9,135 nucleotides of DNA from an uncultured Collinsella sp. (lineage in GTDB: Bacteria; Actinomycetota; Coriobacteriia; Coriobacteriales; Coriobacteriaceae), in contig USJQ01000028.1 of the NCBI GenBank assembly GCA_900554985.1, positions 1 through 9,135 of the forward strand, given 5' to 3'. The notes beneath the pieces are model-generated. The model was not told the origin of the DNA. It ran no database searches and was given only the letters and a program-made list of their open reading frames with translations. Of this stretch, positions 1 to 7,093 are shown piece after piece. Made by a program: the position numbers and the translations under genes. Each line of letters opens with the position of its first letter. The first letter of the stretch is position 1.

Positions 1-135
1 ATGTGCTCGCTGACCGGCGCTGTTGCCGAGCTGCTGTGCGAGGTCTTCCTGAGCCCCGTGGGCTACAAGGTCGTGCGCGGCTGGGAGCGCGAGAATGTGG
101 GTGCCGAGTACCTCGAGCGTCACGCAACCGCCTAA
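1..135 (+). CDS. C-terminal end of an unidentified protein (5' truncated)
   Basis: Frame 1 is open from the first base to a TAA at 133-135, encoding 44 residues that end in ...YLERHATA. The ATG at position 1 may be an internal methionine, because the window simply begins there and no upstream ribosome site can be seen. I do not recognise the family. The visible part starts with a small hydrophobic stretch (ALLCEVFLSPV-like) and ends in a charged tail rich in Arg and Glu. The stop lies inside the ribosome-binding site of the SDR gene that follows, so the two genes are probably co-transcribed and perhaps translationally coupled. A function cannot be given from this fragment. Confidence 0.6.
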   Translation: MCSLTGAVAELLCEVFLSPVGYKVVRGWERENVGAEYLERHATA

Positions 136-139
136 GGAG
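134..139 (+). promoter_or_regulatory. Ribosome-binding site of the SDR gene
   Basis: AAGGAG lies 5 nt before the ATG at 145 and overlaps the TAA stop of the upstream gene. This near-perfect Shine-Dalgarno sequence fixes the SDR start and suggests coupling with the preceding gene. Confidence 0.8.
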
Positions 140-144
140 CAAGC

Positions 145-825
145 ATGCGGGTTTTGATCACGGGCGCTTCGGGCGGTATCGGAGCCGCGTGCGTGCAGCG
201 CTTTTTGGACGAGGGCCACGAGGTCGTGGGCTTTGATCTGCTGCCGGCGGCGATCGAACACGAGCGCTACCGCCATCTGATCGTTGATGTCCGCGGGCCG
301 GACTCGTTTCCAGTTGACCTTGAACCCCAGGTAATCGTGAACGTTGCCGGTACGCAGGATTCGGCCGACGACATTGCCGCCAACCTGCGTGGCACCATCA
401 ACGTGACTGAGCGCTACGCCTTTGTGGGGGAGGGGCTTGCCGCCAAGCCGGCGCCGGCTATCAAATCCGTGGTCAATGTGGGGTCGGCGAGCGGACATAC
501 GGGATCGGAGTTTCCTGTCTATGCTGCCAGCAAGGGCGGCGTTATCGCCTACACCAAAAACCTTGCAAACCGCCTGGCGCCGCAGGCCATCGCCAACAGT
601 GTGGACCCGGGCGGCGTTATCACGCCGCTCAACCGTTGCGTGATGGAAGACGAGCGCCTGTGGAACCAGATTATGGAGCTCACGCCGCTTAAGCGCTGGG
701 CCACCGCCCAAGAGATCGCCGAGTGGATCTACTTTGTGGGCGTGACGCACCGGTTTATGGCCGGGCAGAGACTGCTGATCGATGGCGGCGAGGCCGGCCG
801 CACCCAGTTTATCTGGCCCGAGTAA
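145..825 (+). CDS. Short-chain dehydrogenase/reductase (SDR), probably NAD(H)-dependent
   Basis: This 226-residue classical-type SDR is predicted to be a cytoplasmic Rossmann-fold oxidoreductase acting on a carbonyl/alcohol pair. Seen directly: the TGASGGIG cofactor loop at residues 6-13, Asp31 at the end of the second strand, DVR at 48-50, NVAG at 66-69 (family NNAG), Asn80 in NLRG, a catalytic Ser (probably Ser114), YAASK with Tyr126 and Lys130, and DPGG at 154-157. In the family, an acidic residue at position 31 favours NAD(H) over NADP(H). The protein is shorter than the usual 245-260 residues, with the shortening mainly before NVAG. The C-terminal segment after IDGG (GEAGRTQFIWPE) is atypical of FabG. 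The substrate is unknown. Ketoacyl reductases and hydroxysteroid dehydrogenases share this architecture, so neither name is justified here. The ATG at 145 is supported by AAGGAG 5 nt upstream. Confidence 0.88.
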   Translation: MRVLITGASGGIGAACVQRFLDEGHEVVGFDLLPAAIEHERYRHLIVDVRGPDSFPVDLEPQVIVNVAGTQDSADDIAANLRGTINVTERYAFVGEGLAAKPAPAIKSVVNVGSASGHTGSEFPVYAASKGGVIAYTKNLANRLAPQAIANSVDPGGVITPLNRCVMEDERLWNQIMELTPLKRWATAQEIAEWIYFVGVTHRFMAGQRLLIDGGEAGRTQFIWPE

Positions 826-826
826 C

Positions 827-865
827 AAAACGCGCCCGATGGCAATTGCCGTCGAGCGCGTTTTT
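827..865 (+). terminator. Rho-independent terminator after the SDR gene, possibly bidirectional
   Basis: AAAACGCGC (827-835) is perfectly complementary to GCGCGTTTT (856-864). After one mismatch (836/855) the inner arms CGATGGC and GCCGTCG continue the stem (with one T-G pair) around an AATT loop. A run of five T follows the GC-rich stem (861-865), and the left arm starts with four A, so the reverse strand also ends in a T run. It begins 2 nt after the SDR stop and separates that unit from the kinase-led operon. Confidence 0.85.
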
Positions 866-871
866 GCATCA

Positions 872-899
872 TTAATAGCCAACTTTAGCTGAGTATTAT
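872..899 (+). promoter_or_regulatory. Candidate sigma70-type promoter for the kinase-MoxR operon
   Basis: TTAATA (872-877, 4 of 6 to the -35 consensus) and TATTAT (894-899, 5 of 6 to the -10 consensus) are separated by 16 bp. The site lies in an AT-rich patch directly after the terminator and would give a leader of about 50 nt before the TTG start at 957. The call rests on motif match and position only. Confidence 0.45.
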
Positions 900-945
900 C
901 TCTGTAAAGTGCCTATGAGCTGGTAGACTGAACCGCGCAATAAAA

Positions 946-952
946 AAGGGGG
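946..952 (+). promoter_or_regulatory. Ribosome-binding site selecting the TTG start of the kinase
   Basis: AAGGGGG ends 4 nt before the TTG at 957. The next in-frame ATG would remove the whole PAS domain (Met157, just before the H-box), so this site and the TTG are the best-supported start despite the slightly short spacing. Confidence 0.6.
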
Positions 953-956
953 CATA

Positions 957-2600
957 TTGGGGCTGTTCGGTTCACACGAGAAGCGCGACGCGGACCGAGC
1001 GCGTCGACTGTTTGAAGAGGCGCTTGCGCAGCAAGGGCCCAACGTTGCGCTGGTCTTGCGCGCCAGCGACTGTCTTCCGCTCTATATCACCCCAAATTTT
1101 GAACGCATCTTTGGTGTATCGCCCGATCGTATTAGCGACGACATCGAGACGCTGTACCGCTTTATTCCCGATAGCGACCGTGTTCGCATACAGCGACAGG
1201 TGAGGGACTGGGACCACGCGACTCCGCTGAATCTCCTGTGCTCCTACGATGCGCCCCATGGAGAAAAATCGCAGCTCAGCATTAGGTTTACGATTGCGCT
1301 CATTCAAGACGGCACGCAGTACCTGGTTTCTGCAGTCGATGTAACGACCGAAAACGAGCGTATCGCCAAGGCAGAGTCCGAGCGCGATCGCGCCATCGAG
1401 ACCGCCAACGCGCGTACAGACTATATGAACCAGATGAGCCACGAGATCCGCACGCCGCTCAATGGCATCGAGGGCATGATTTCGCTTGCCCGCGAGCATC
1501 ATGCGGATGAGTCTCGCCTGATGGATGACTTGTCTCGTGCCTCGCAGCTTTCGGCCTACCTGCTTTCGCTTATCAACGACATGCTCGACATGAGCCGCCT
1601 CAACAGCGGGCGCGTGCGCCTTGACGATGCGCCGTTTGATATGCGTCTGTTTGCCGACGAGATCGAGCGCATGTTTAGCTCGCAGGCAGCCGACAAAGGG
1701 CTTGCGTACTCGGTCAATCTGGAGGACTGTGAAAACGTTTTTGTCGTGGGCGACCGCATGCGCCTGTCACAGATCGTCATCAACTTTATCTCCAACGCGG
1801 TCAAGTTTACCGAGCAGGGCGGCAGCGTTACCGTAACCCTGCGCGAGATGTACCGGGCAGACGGCGGCGTGAGCTATATGCTGCGCGTGCGCGACACAGG
1901 CAAGGGTATGGATCCGCGCTACGTCAGCAAAATCTTTAAACCGTTTGAGCAGGAAGACCGCACTATTGCTCGCCGCTACGGCGGAACGGGTCTGGGCATG
2001 GCCATTACGAGCGCGCTCGTCGACCTGATGGACGGCGAGATCGTCGTCGATACCGAGCCCGGTCGCGGCTCAACGTTTTCGGCCTACATTCCGCTGCGAC
2101 TGGCCACGTCGGAGCAGATCGAGGACCTTAAACGTAAGGAGCAGACCCTCGAGACGGCGCGCGATTCCATTGACGTGTCGTTTACCTATCAGTTTGAGGG
2201 CATGCGATTCCTGCTGGCTGAGGATAACGAGATCAATGCCATGATCGCAATTGAGCTGCTGGCAAGACGAGGCGCGGCGGTCGAGCGTGCCGAGAATGGC
2301 CAGGCGGTCGTCGAGCGATTTCGGAGCATGCCCGCGGGCACGTACGACGCGATCCTCATGGATATTCAGATGCCCGTGCTTAACGGCTGGGAGGCGGCGG
2401 AGCAGATTCGAGGGCTCGATCGTGAGGACGCCGCCGCCATTCCCATCATTGCGCTTTCCGCCAATGACTACACCGAGGACGTTGAGCGCTCGCGTGCCGC
2501 GGGTATGAACGGACATGTGGGCAAACCCATCGACCTGAATGTTTTGAAAGCACAGCTGGCGGCTGCGACGGCCGAGGCAGCTTACCGAGGAAATGAGTAA
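957..2600 (+). CDS. Soluble hybrid sensor histidine kinase (PAS-HisKA-HATPase-receiver)
   Basis: This 547-residue protein begins with TTG. Domain order: PAS-like sensor domain about residues 27-132; a charged, probably coiled-coil linker about 132-158; HisKA dimerisation domain with H-box SHEIRTPLNG and phospho-acceptor His162; HATPase_c with N-box NFISNAVKFT (Asn280), G1 box DTGKGM (Asp313) and G2 box GGTGLGMAI (342-350); a linker about 383-412; then a C-terminal receiver with acidic pair Glu422-Asp423, phospho-acceptor Asp469 in LMDIQMP, Ser501 and Lys523 in VGKPID. All catalytic residues are present, so it should autophosphorylate and pass phosphate from His162 to Asp469. No transmembrane segment or signal peptide is visible, so it should sense a cytoplasmic signal. 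No DNA-binding output domain or separate response regulator is encoded next to it; the gene ends 2 nt before moxR. The PAS ligand and the final output partner are unknown. Confidence 0.93.
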   Translation: MGLFGSHEKRDADRARRLFEEALAQQGPNVALVLRASDCLPLYITPNFERIFGVSPDRISDDIETLYRFIPDSDRVRIQRQVRDWDHATPLNLLCSYDAPHGEKSQLSIRFTIALIQDGTQYLVSAVDVTTENERIAKAESERDRAIETANARTDYMNQMSHEIRTPLNGIEGMISLAREHHADESRLMDDLSRASQLSAYLLSLINDMLDMSRLNSGRVRLDDAPFDMRLFADEIERMFSSQAADKGLAYSVNLEDCENVFVVGDRMRLSQIVINFISNAVKFTEQGGSVTVTLREMYRADGGVSYMLRVRDTGKGMDPRYVSKIFKPFEQEDRTIARRYGGTGLGMAITSALVDLMDGEIVVDTEPGRGSTFSAYIPLRLATSEQIEDLKRKEQTLETARDSIDVSFTYQFEGMRFLLAEDNEINAMIAIELLARRGAAVERAENGQAVVERFRSMPAGTYDAILMDIQMPVLNGWEAAEQIRGLDREDAAAIPIIALSANDYTEDVERSRAAGMNGHVGKPIDLNVLKAQLAAATAEAAYRGNE

Positions 2601-2602
2601 CC

Positions 2603-3556
2603 GTGATCGTCGAACAGTCAAGCAGCATCATCAACGAAGTGAGCCGCGCCCTGCTGGGCAAGCGCGATGTGATCGAGAAGGCGCTCATGGCTATCTATGC
2701 TGGCGGTCATATCCTGTTGGAGGATGTGCCCGGTACCGGCAAGACGACGCTGGCCCTGGCTCTTTCGCGTGCGCTGGGTCTGGACTTTAAGCGCGTGCAG
2801 TTTACGCCCGATACCCTGCCTTCGGACATTACGGGCTTTACGATGTTCGACCGCGACGCCGGTACGTTTCGCTTTGTGTGGGGCGCCGTCAACTGCAACA
2901 TGCTGCTGGGCGACGAGATTAACCGTACCAGCGCAAAGACGCAGTCGGCCCTGCTCGAGGTTATGGAAGAGCGCGCGGTGACTATCGACGGGCAGACACA
3001 TCAGGTCCCGCGTCCCTTTGTGTGTATCGCAACCGAGAACCCGGTGGGCTCGGCGGGCACGCAACCGCTGCCCGATAGCCAGCTCGATCGCTTTATGGTT
3101 CGTCTGTCTGTTGGCTATCCGTCGCGCCAGGACCAGATCGGTATCCTCAAGGCCCGTCGCTATGTCAACCCGCTCGACGACATTAAGCCCATGGTTGCCT
3201 GCGATGACCTGCTCGATATCCAAAACTACCTGGGCGGCGTACAGGTTGCCGACACGGTGCTGGATTATATCGTCCGCCTGTGCGAGGAGACCCGTAATGA
3301 CGATCTTGTCGAGCTGGGCGTGAGCCCCCGCGGCATTATCGCGCTCACCCGCATGGCGCGCGCCTGCGCATTGATTCGTGAGCGCGACTATGTGGTGCCC
3401 GAGGACGTGCGCGAGGTATTTAAGGCTGTTTGCGCCCACCGTCTCGTTTTACGCCCCCAGGCCCGTATTGAATCGATTGGCGCCGCCGACGTCCTCGACC
3501 GCATCCTCGCTGCCGTTCCCGCCCCGTCTATGGGTCAGGTTCGCGGCCGCTCGTAG
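2603..3556 (+). CDS. MoxR-family AAA+ ATPase
   Basis: This 317-residue protein has the usual MoxR length. Motifs seen: Walker A PGTGKTT (43-49, Lys47), Walker B LLGDEIN (101-107, Asp104 and Glu105), sensor 1 ATENP (Asn146), arginine-finger region QLDRF (Arg163), and sensor 2 SPRG (Arg243). The C-terminal part has the small helical lid. MoxR proteins are thought to be ATP-driven chaperones that mature or activate partner complexes, often with DUF58 and von Willebrand-type proteins; the client here is unknown. The GTG start at 2603 lies 2 nt after the kinase stop, with GAGGAAA at 2587-2593 as a ribosome site inside the kinase gene, so translational coupling is likely. An ATG at 2593 is in another frame and gives no family match. 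The DUF58 gene follows after 35 nt. Confidence 0.95.
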   Translation: MIVEQSSSIINEVSRALLGKRDVIEKALMAIYAGGHILLEDVPGTGKTTLALALSRALGLDFKRVQFTPDTLPSDITGFTMFDRDAGTFRFVWGAVNCNMLLGDEINRTSAKTQSALLEVMEERAVTIDGQTHQVPRPFVCIATENPVGSAGTQPLPDSQLDRFMVRLSVGYPSRQDQIGILKARRYVNPLDDIKPMVACDDLLDIQNYLGGVQVADTVLDYIVRLCEETRNDDLVELGVSPRGIIALTRMARACALIRERDYVVPEDVREVFKAVCAHRLVLRPQARIESIGAADVLDRILAAVPAPSMGQVRGRS

Positions 3557-3583
3557 CGGATCGTTTACCTTTTGCATCCTACG
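3552..3583 (+). other. Possible RNA hairpin spanning the moxR stop and the DUF58 leader
   Basis: CGTA (3552-3555) and GGAT (3558-3561) can pair with ATCC (3576-3579) and TACG (3580-3583), giving 8 base pairs with a 2-nt bulge and a 14-nt loop. The stem includes part of the moxR TAG stop and ends 8 nt before the DUF58 ATG. There is no T run after it, so it is not an obvious terminator. It could influence translation of the next gene, but a stem this short can arise by chance. Confidence 0.3.
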
Positions 3584-3591
3584 TTACGCCC

Positions 3592-4764
3592 ATGATTGCC
3601 AACAAGATTACCTATATCGCGTCCGTTGCGCTCCTGCTCGCCACGTTCGTGTTTACCGCCAATGCGGCTGCGCTTGCTGCTGCCGCGGCGTTGATCGCCA
3701 TGCCCGTGATTACGGTGGCGGCGTGCCGTTCGAGCGTTGCCTTGCTTAAACTTAGCTTTGAGCTTCCTCGGTCGTGTGTTGTAAACGCGCCTCTTGTATT
3801 GCGCCTCACACTGGATCGCCCGCTTATGTTTCGCGGTCGTATGGAGCTGTCGTTTTCGGTTTATAACCAGCTGACGGGAGCGCGGACAGTCTATCCCGTA
3901 AGTCTTGCCCCCGCGACGGGCAGGCCCGCTTTGTTTGAGCTGGAGCTCGATTCGACCGTCTGCGGTGCGCACACGATTACCCTTGACACCGCGCGCCTGG
4001 TCGATGAGATGGGCTTTACGTCGCTTGCTCTCGAGAATGCAGACTTTCATGGGTTGTTTACGGTCTATCCCGAGGTGCTCGACATCCAGGTTGTTCCTAA
4101 CCAAAGTGCTTCTGCCGGTCTTGAGGGCACGAGCTACGATCCCCATCGAAGCGGCCAAGATGCCTCCGAGGTCTTTGACATAAGGCCCTATCACGAGGGT
4201 GATGCCGTTAAGTCGATTCACTGGAAGCTGTCGACGCGTTTTGACGACATGCTGGTGCGCGAGGCTTCGCGCCCACAAGACCACGCTATTGCCATCTTGT
4301 TTGGTGCGTTTGCGTGCGATTTTGAGCACGCAAGCCACGCTGAGGTTCTTTCTGCGGTGCTGGGTTTTACCGCATCGATATCGCTGGCGCTTATGCGTCA
4401 GGGATGCCATCATGTGGTCGTGGCTGCCCCCGAAGGCTCTTTGGCTGTCTATCCCGTTGATGACCGACGTGGGTTCAATAAGATGCTTGATGCTTTGACG
4501 GCAACGCCGCTTGGCCCTGCCTATCCAACATCGCACGAGCACTATGCCAAGCTCGTGGCAGCAAAGGGCATTGGCAAAACGGTGCTGGTAACGGTGGGCG
4601 TCGATGAACAGGCCTATATCGAGATAGGCCGTCTGACCGATCTATCGGTACTCCATGTGTTGTATTCGGTCGAGTCGTATAGCATCGAGCACGGAGCCAA
4701 CTACCTCATCACGCATTGCCCGGTATCGAGTGATTCGGCCCGTATCAAGAGTCTGGAGCTCTAA
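3592..4764 (+). CDS. DUF58-domain membrane protein
   Basis: This 390-residue protein has two hydrophobic segments near the N-terminus (about 5-22 and 25-45) and a long soluble region. The family signature runs from about residue 195 to 224: FDIRPYHEGD, then SIHWKLSTR, with Arg198, Gly203-Asp204 and the HWK core at 210-212. DUF58 proteins are regular neighbours of MoxR and transglutaminase-like genes and often carry a von Willebrand factor A-like fold; a biochemical role is not firmly established. The region between the membrane segments and the signature (about 55-165) is probably a beta-rich domain. By analogy it should sit in the membrane and link MoxR in the cytoplasm to the transglutaminase-like protein. 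The ATG at 3592 has no clear Shine-Dalgarno sequence, which is odd for this operon, but no better in-frame start precedes it. Its TAA is 1 nt before the ATG of the next gene. Confidence 0.9.
   Translation: MIANKITYIASVALLLATFVFTANAAALAAAAALIAMPVITVAACRSSVALLKLSFELPRSCVVNAPLVLRLTLDRPLMFRGRMELSFSVYNQLTGARTVYPVSLAPATGRPALFELELDSTVCGAHTITLDTARLVDEMGFTSLALENADFHGLFTVYPEVLDIQVVPNQSASAGLEGTSYDPHRSGQDASEVFDIRPYHEGDAVKSIHWKLSTRFDDMLVREASRPQDHAIAILFGAFACDFEHASHAEVLSAVLGFTASISLALMRQGCHHVVVAAPEGSLAVYPVDDRRGFNKMLDALTATPLGPAYPTSHEHYAKLVAAKGIGKTVLVTVGVDEQAYIEIGRLTDLSVLHVLYSVESYSIEHGANYLITHCPVSSDSARIKSLEL
4755..4758 (+). promoter_or_regulatory. Ribosome-binding site deciding the transglutaminase-like start
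   Basis: GGAG lies 7 nt before the ATG at 4766, within the last codons of the DUF58 gene. The reading frame is open further upstream, to an ATG at 4655, but that extension would overlap DUF58 by 110 nt, reads as a non-hydrophobic Arg/Ser-rich peptide, and has no equivalent support. The 4766 start is therefore preferred. Confidence 0.75.
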
Positions 4765-4765
4765 G

Positions 4766-7078
4766 ATGAACTTTGTGACTCTTACCTCGACGGAGCGCAT
4801 CGCTTCGAATGGTCGCGTTGTTGCTATGTTCCTGTCGGTGGCTCCCGCGGTTTTATTGTCTGCGGGCTTCTGCTGCACAATTGCTCGGTGCCTGAGCGCA
4901 ACGTACATGGGGATAATGCTGGCCGTTGCCGTTGGCGTGGCCGTTGCGCTGGGCGCTTTGGGCGTTTTGATGGCTTCGAAAAAGGCTCCCCTCTGGATTG
5001 CCTTGGCTGCGGCGTCCGTAGCGCTTTTATGCGCGCTCTTGATTCCTTCGGCACGCTGGGGCTTCTATGCGTGCGTCAATACCGTTATCGCTCGCGTCAA
5101 CTCGATCTGTGAACTGTATATTCCATTGGTGGCAGACGCCGGTCTGCTGTGTGAAGCCGTGTCGCTGGCGGTGCTCGCCGGCATGTTTGCCGGCTCACTC
5201 GCCTGGCTTTTTGCCAACTTGAGCGTTTCGTGGCCCACGCTCTTAATCATCGTTATCTGCGGCTCGGCTTCCATGGCGCTGCAGCTTGGTGATTCTGCGA
5301 TGTCTATGACGCTGGGCGTTGCGGGCTGGCTTGTCCAGTGCCGTGCTGACGAGTTGCGGGGCTCTACGGTAGGTTTGCCCCAGGTTCTATTTGGTCTTGG
5401 CGGCCTGTGCGTTGCATGCGGCGTTCTCTTTGCACTGACCGTTGCCCTTGTACAACCTCTTCCCGCGTTGTCCGCCCTGTCGGCGTCTGCCGTCAGAGCA
5501 GTCCAGGGCGTTCGATTTGGGGACGATTCGCTGCCCGAGGGCGACCTTTCGCAAGCGGCGGACATGAACGAAGGCGAGTCCACGACGCTGTCGCTTGCCG
5601 CCAGCAAGACGCTCGGCGACGACCTGCTCATGAAGGGTTTTGTGGGCACGACGTTTGATGGCATGTCTTGGGGGCGCGGCGACTGGATGTCCTACGAGGG
5701 CGAATGGTCCGGCATGCGTGAATGGCTGCGTCAGAACGGTTTGACGGTAGCCGAGCAACGCGCCGCGTTTGATACCGAGACCGAGCGTGAGGGCGGCGAG
5801 CCTGTCGAGGCGGTTGAGATTTCAGTCAATGCCTCGGGCGCCAACCGCAGATACACCTATGCTCCCTATACACTGCGCTCGCTGAGCGGTGCCGACGCAA
5901 TGTTGACGGGCTCGACGATGCTAAGCATGGACCCTTTGCCGTCCAAAACATACAGTGTGACCGTCGATAACGTGCCATCAGATGACGTCATTGCAGATTC
6001 GAGCTGGCTGGCGTCCTCCAAGAGCGACTATGCAAAAAGCGAGCGGGTATACGCCGCTTTCGTTCGCGATAAGTACCTGGACCTTCCCGAAGAGGAGCGG
6101 GATGCCGTTAATACATACCTGTTCTCGAGCGACAGCTGGGATGCTGGGGCGAATGTTTCGGATACAGCCGTGATCAGTCGCGTGCGCACGATGTTGGCTT
6201 CGCTTGCGGGGCAGACGGATAACCCGCCAGCCTATACCGAGGCGACGTCGTTTGTCGCGTGGTTCTTGGGCACGGCGCACGAGGGCAACTCTGCTTACTT
6301 TGCCACGGCGGCGACGCTCGCGTTTCGATCTCAGGGAATTCCCGCGCGCTATGTCGAGGGCTATTGGGCAGCAGATGATCAGCTGGCCGCTGCTGTTGGG
6401 GCAGGCGTGGCGCTCAACTTGACGGCTGCCGATGCGCACGCGTGGACCGAGATCTACCTTGACGGTCAGGGATGGACGCCCGTGGAGGTCACCCCTGGAT
6501 ACTATAGCCAGACGCTCGATGCCGATAAGATTATCGATGTGGGCGAGGCATGGAGCAACGGCGCCAACGATAAGACGCTCGATGCGGGCTCGGTCGCAGG
6601 ACAGGCCGAGGATAAGCATCGCGAGGATGTGCCGGTAATGTATAACATCCCCGTTGTGGCCAAAGTTGGGGTCGGTTTGATCGGCACGGCGATTGCCGCC
6701 CTGCTCGCCCTGTTCATTCGCAGGTTTGTCTTGCGCGCTCGGCGCACGCGGGCTATCGAGAGTGATGAGCAGGATATATGCGTGCCGGCACTCTACGGCT
6801 ATCTTGCCCTTGTGATGAACCAAAGCGGTCTCGACGCCTTTGACGAGACCAAGCCGCTCGATTGCCTGGATGCCTTTGCTGCAGTGTTCCCCCAGATTGA
6901 CCCGTGGGAATACCGTCGAGCGATTCGACTTCATCAAGCTTATGCGTTTGGTGGCCGCCAGCTTAAACCGAACGAGTTGCGCACGCTCCGACGTTTTACC
7001 GCACGCCTGCCTCGGAGCATGCCGGCTCCGCAAACTGTTGTTGAACGCTTCCGCCGCTACATGCTGCACGCGTTGTAG
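4766..7078 (+). CDS. Polytopic membrane protein with extracytoplasmic transglutaminase-like domain (catalytic Cys replaced by Ser)
   Basis: This 770-residue protein resembles the TgpA-type layout. Several hydrophobic segments fill about residues 18-229 (clear ones near 20-40, 46-70, 75-93, 132-152, 157-174 and 207-229). An extracytoplasmic region follows at about 230-628, then one membrane segment at about 629-651 and a basic cytoplasmic tail to 770. The transglutaminase core is recognisable: GNSAYFATAATLAFRSQGIP at 507-526, followed by ARYVEGY, then DAHAWTEIYL with His558 and GWTPVEVTPGY. The usual Cys-His-Asp triad reads Ser509 (TCT at 6290-6292), His558 and Glu574. No cysteine occurs anywhere in residues 230-628. 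The family normally does cysteine-protease or transglutaminase chemistry on envelope proteins; here classical thiol chemistry looks impossible, so a binding role or altered chemistry is inferred. The start overlaps the DUF58 unit closely and the next gene follows after 15 nt. Confidence 0.88.
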   Translation: MNFVTLTSTERIASNGRVVAMFLSVAPAVLLSAGFCCTIARCLSATYMGIMLAVAVGVAVALGALGVLMASKKAPLWIALAAASVALLCALLIPSARWGFYACVNTVIARVNSICELYIPLVADAGLLCEAVSLAVLAGMFAGSLAWLFANLSVSWPTLLIIVICGSASMALQLGDSAMSMTLGVAGWLVQCRADELRGSTVGLPQVLFGLGGLCVACGVLFALTVALVQPLPALSALSASAVRAVQGVRFGDDSLPEGDLSQAADMNEGESTTLSLAASKTLGDDLLMKGFVGTTFDGMSWGRGDWMSYEGEWSGMREWLRQNGLTVAEQRAAFDTETEREGGEPVEAVEISVNASGANRRYTYAPYTLRSLSGADAMLTGSTMLSMDPLPSKTYSVTVDNVPSDDVIADSSWLASSKSDYAKSERVYAAFVRDKYLDLPEEERDAVNTYLFSSDSWDAGANVSDTAVISRVRTMLASLAGQTDNPPAYTEATSFVAWFLGTAHEGNSAYFATAATLAFRSQGIPARYVEGYWAADDQLAAAVGAGVALNLTAADAHAWTEIYLDGQGWTPVEVTPGYYSQTLDADKIIDVGEAWSNGANDKTLDAGSVAGQAEDKHREDVPVMYNIPVVAKVGVGLIGTAIAALLALFIRRFVLRARRTRAIESDEQDICVPALYGYLALVMNQSGLDAFDETKPLDCLDAFAAVFPQIDPWEYRRAIRLHQAYAFGGRQLKPNELRTLRRFTARLPRSMPAPQTVVERFRRYMLHAL

Positions 7079-7084
7079 AGGGAG
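7079..7084 (+). promoter_or_regulatory. Ribosome-binding site of the surface-protein gene
   Basis: AGGGAG directly follows the TAG of the transglutaminase-like gene and is 9 nt before the GTG at 7094. This favours the GTG over the in-frame ATG at 7118, eight codons later, which has no purine-rich site at a suitable distance. Confidence 0.65.
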
Positions 7085-7093
7085 TAGGTCTAC

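Noticed and set aside
3..236. A 77-codon open frame in frame 3 over the SDR start
   Set aside because: It conflicts with the SDR frame, which has full family motifs, and its product is Arg-rich without any recognisable pattern.
2618..3439. A 273-codon open frame on the minus strand
   Set aside because: It lies opposite the moxR gene with its intact Walker motifs. The composition is typical of an antisense shadow.
3565..4542. A 325-codon open frame on the minus strand
   Set aside because: It is the shadow of the DUF58 gene. No domain, no convincing ribosome site and no genomic context support it.
4655..4765. A 37-residue N-terminal extension of the transglutaminase-like protein
   Set aside because: It overlaps the DUF58 coding region, reads as an Arg/Ser-rich peptide, and the ATG at 4766 has a well-spaced GGAG.
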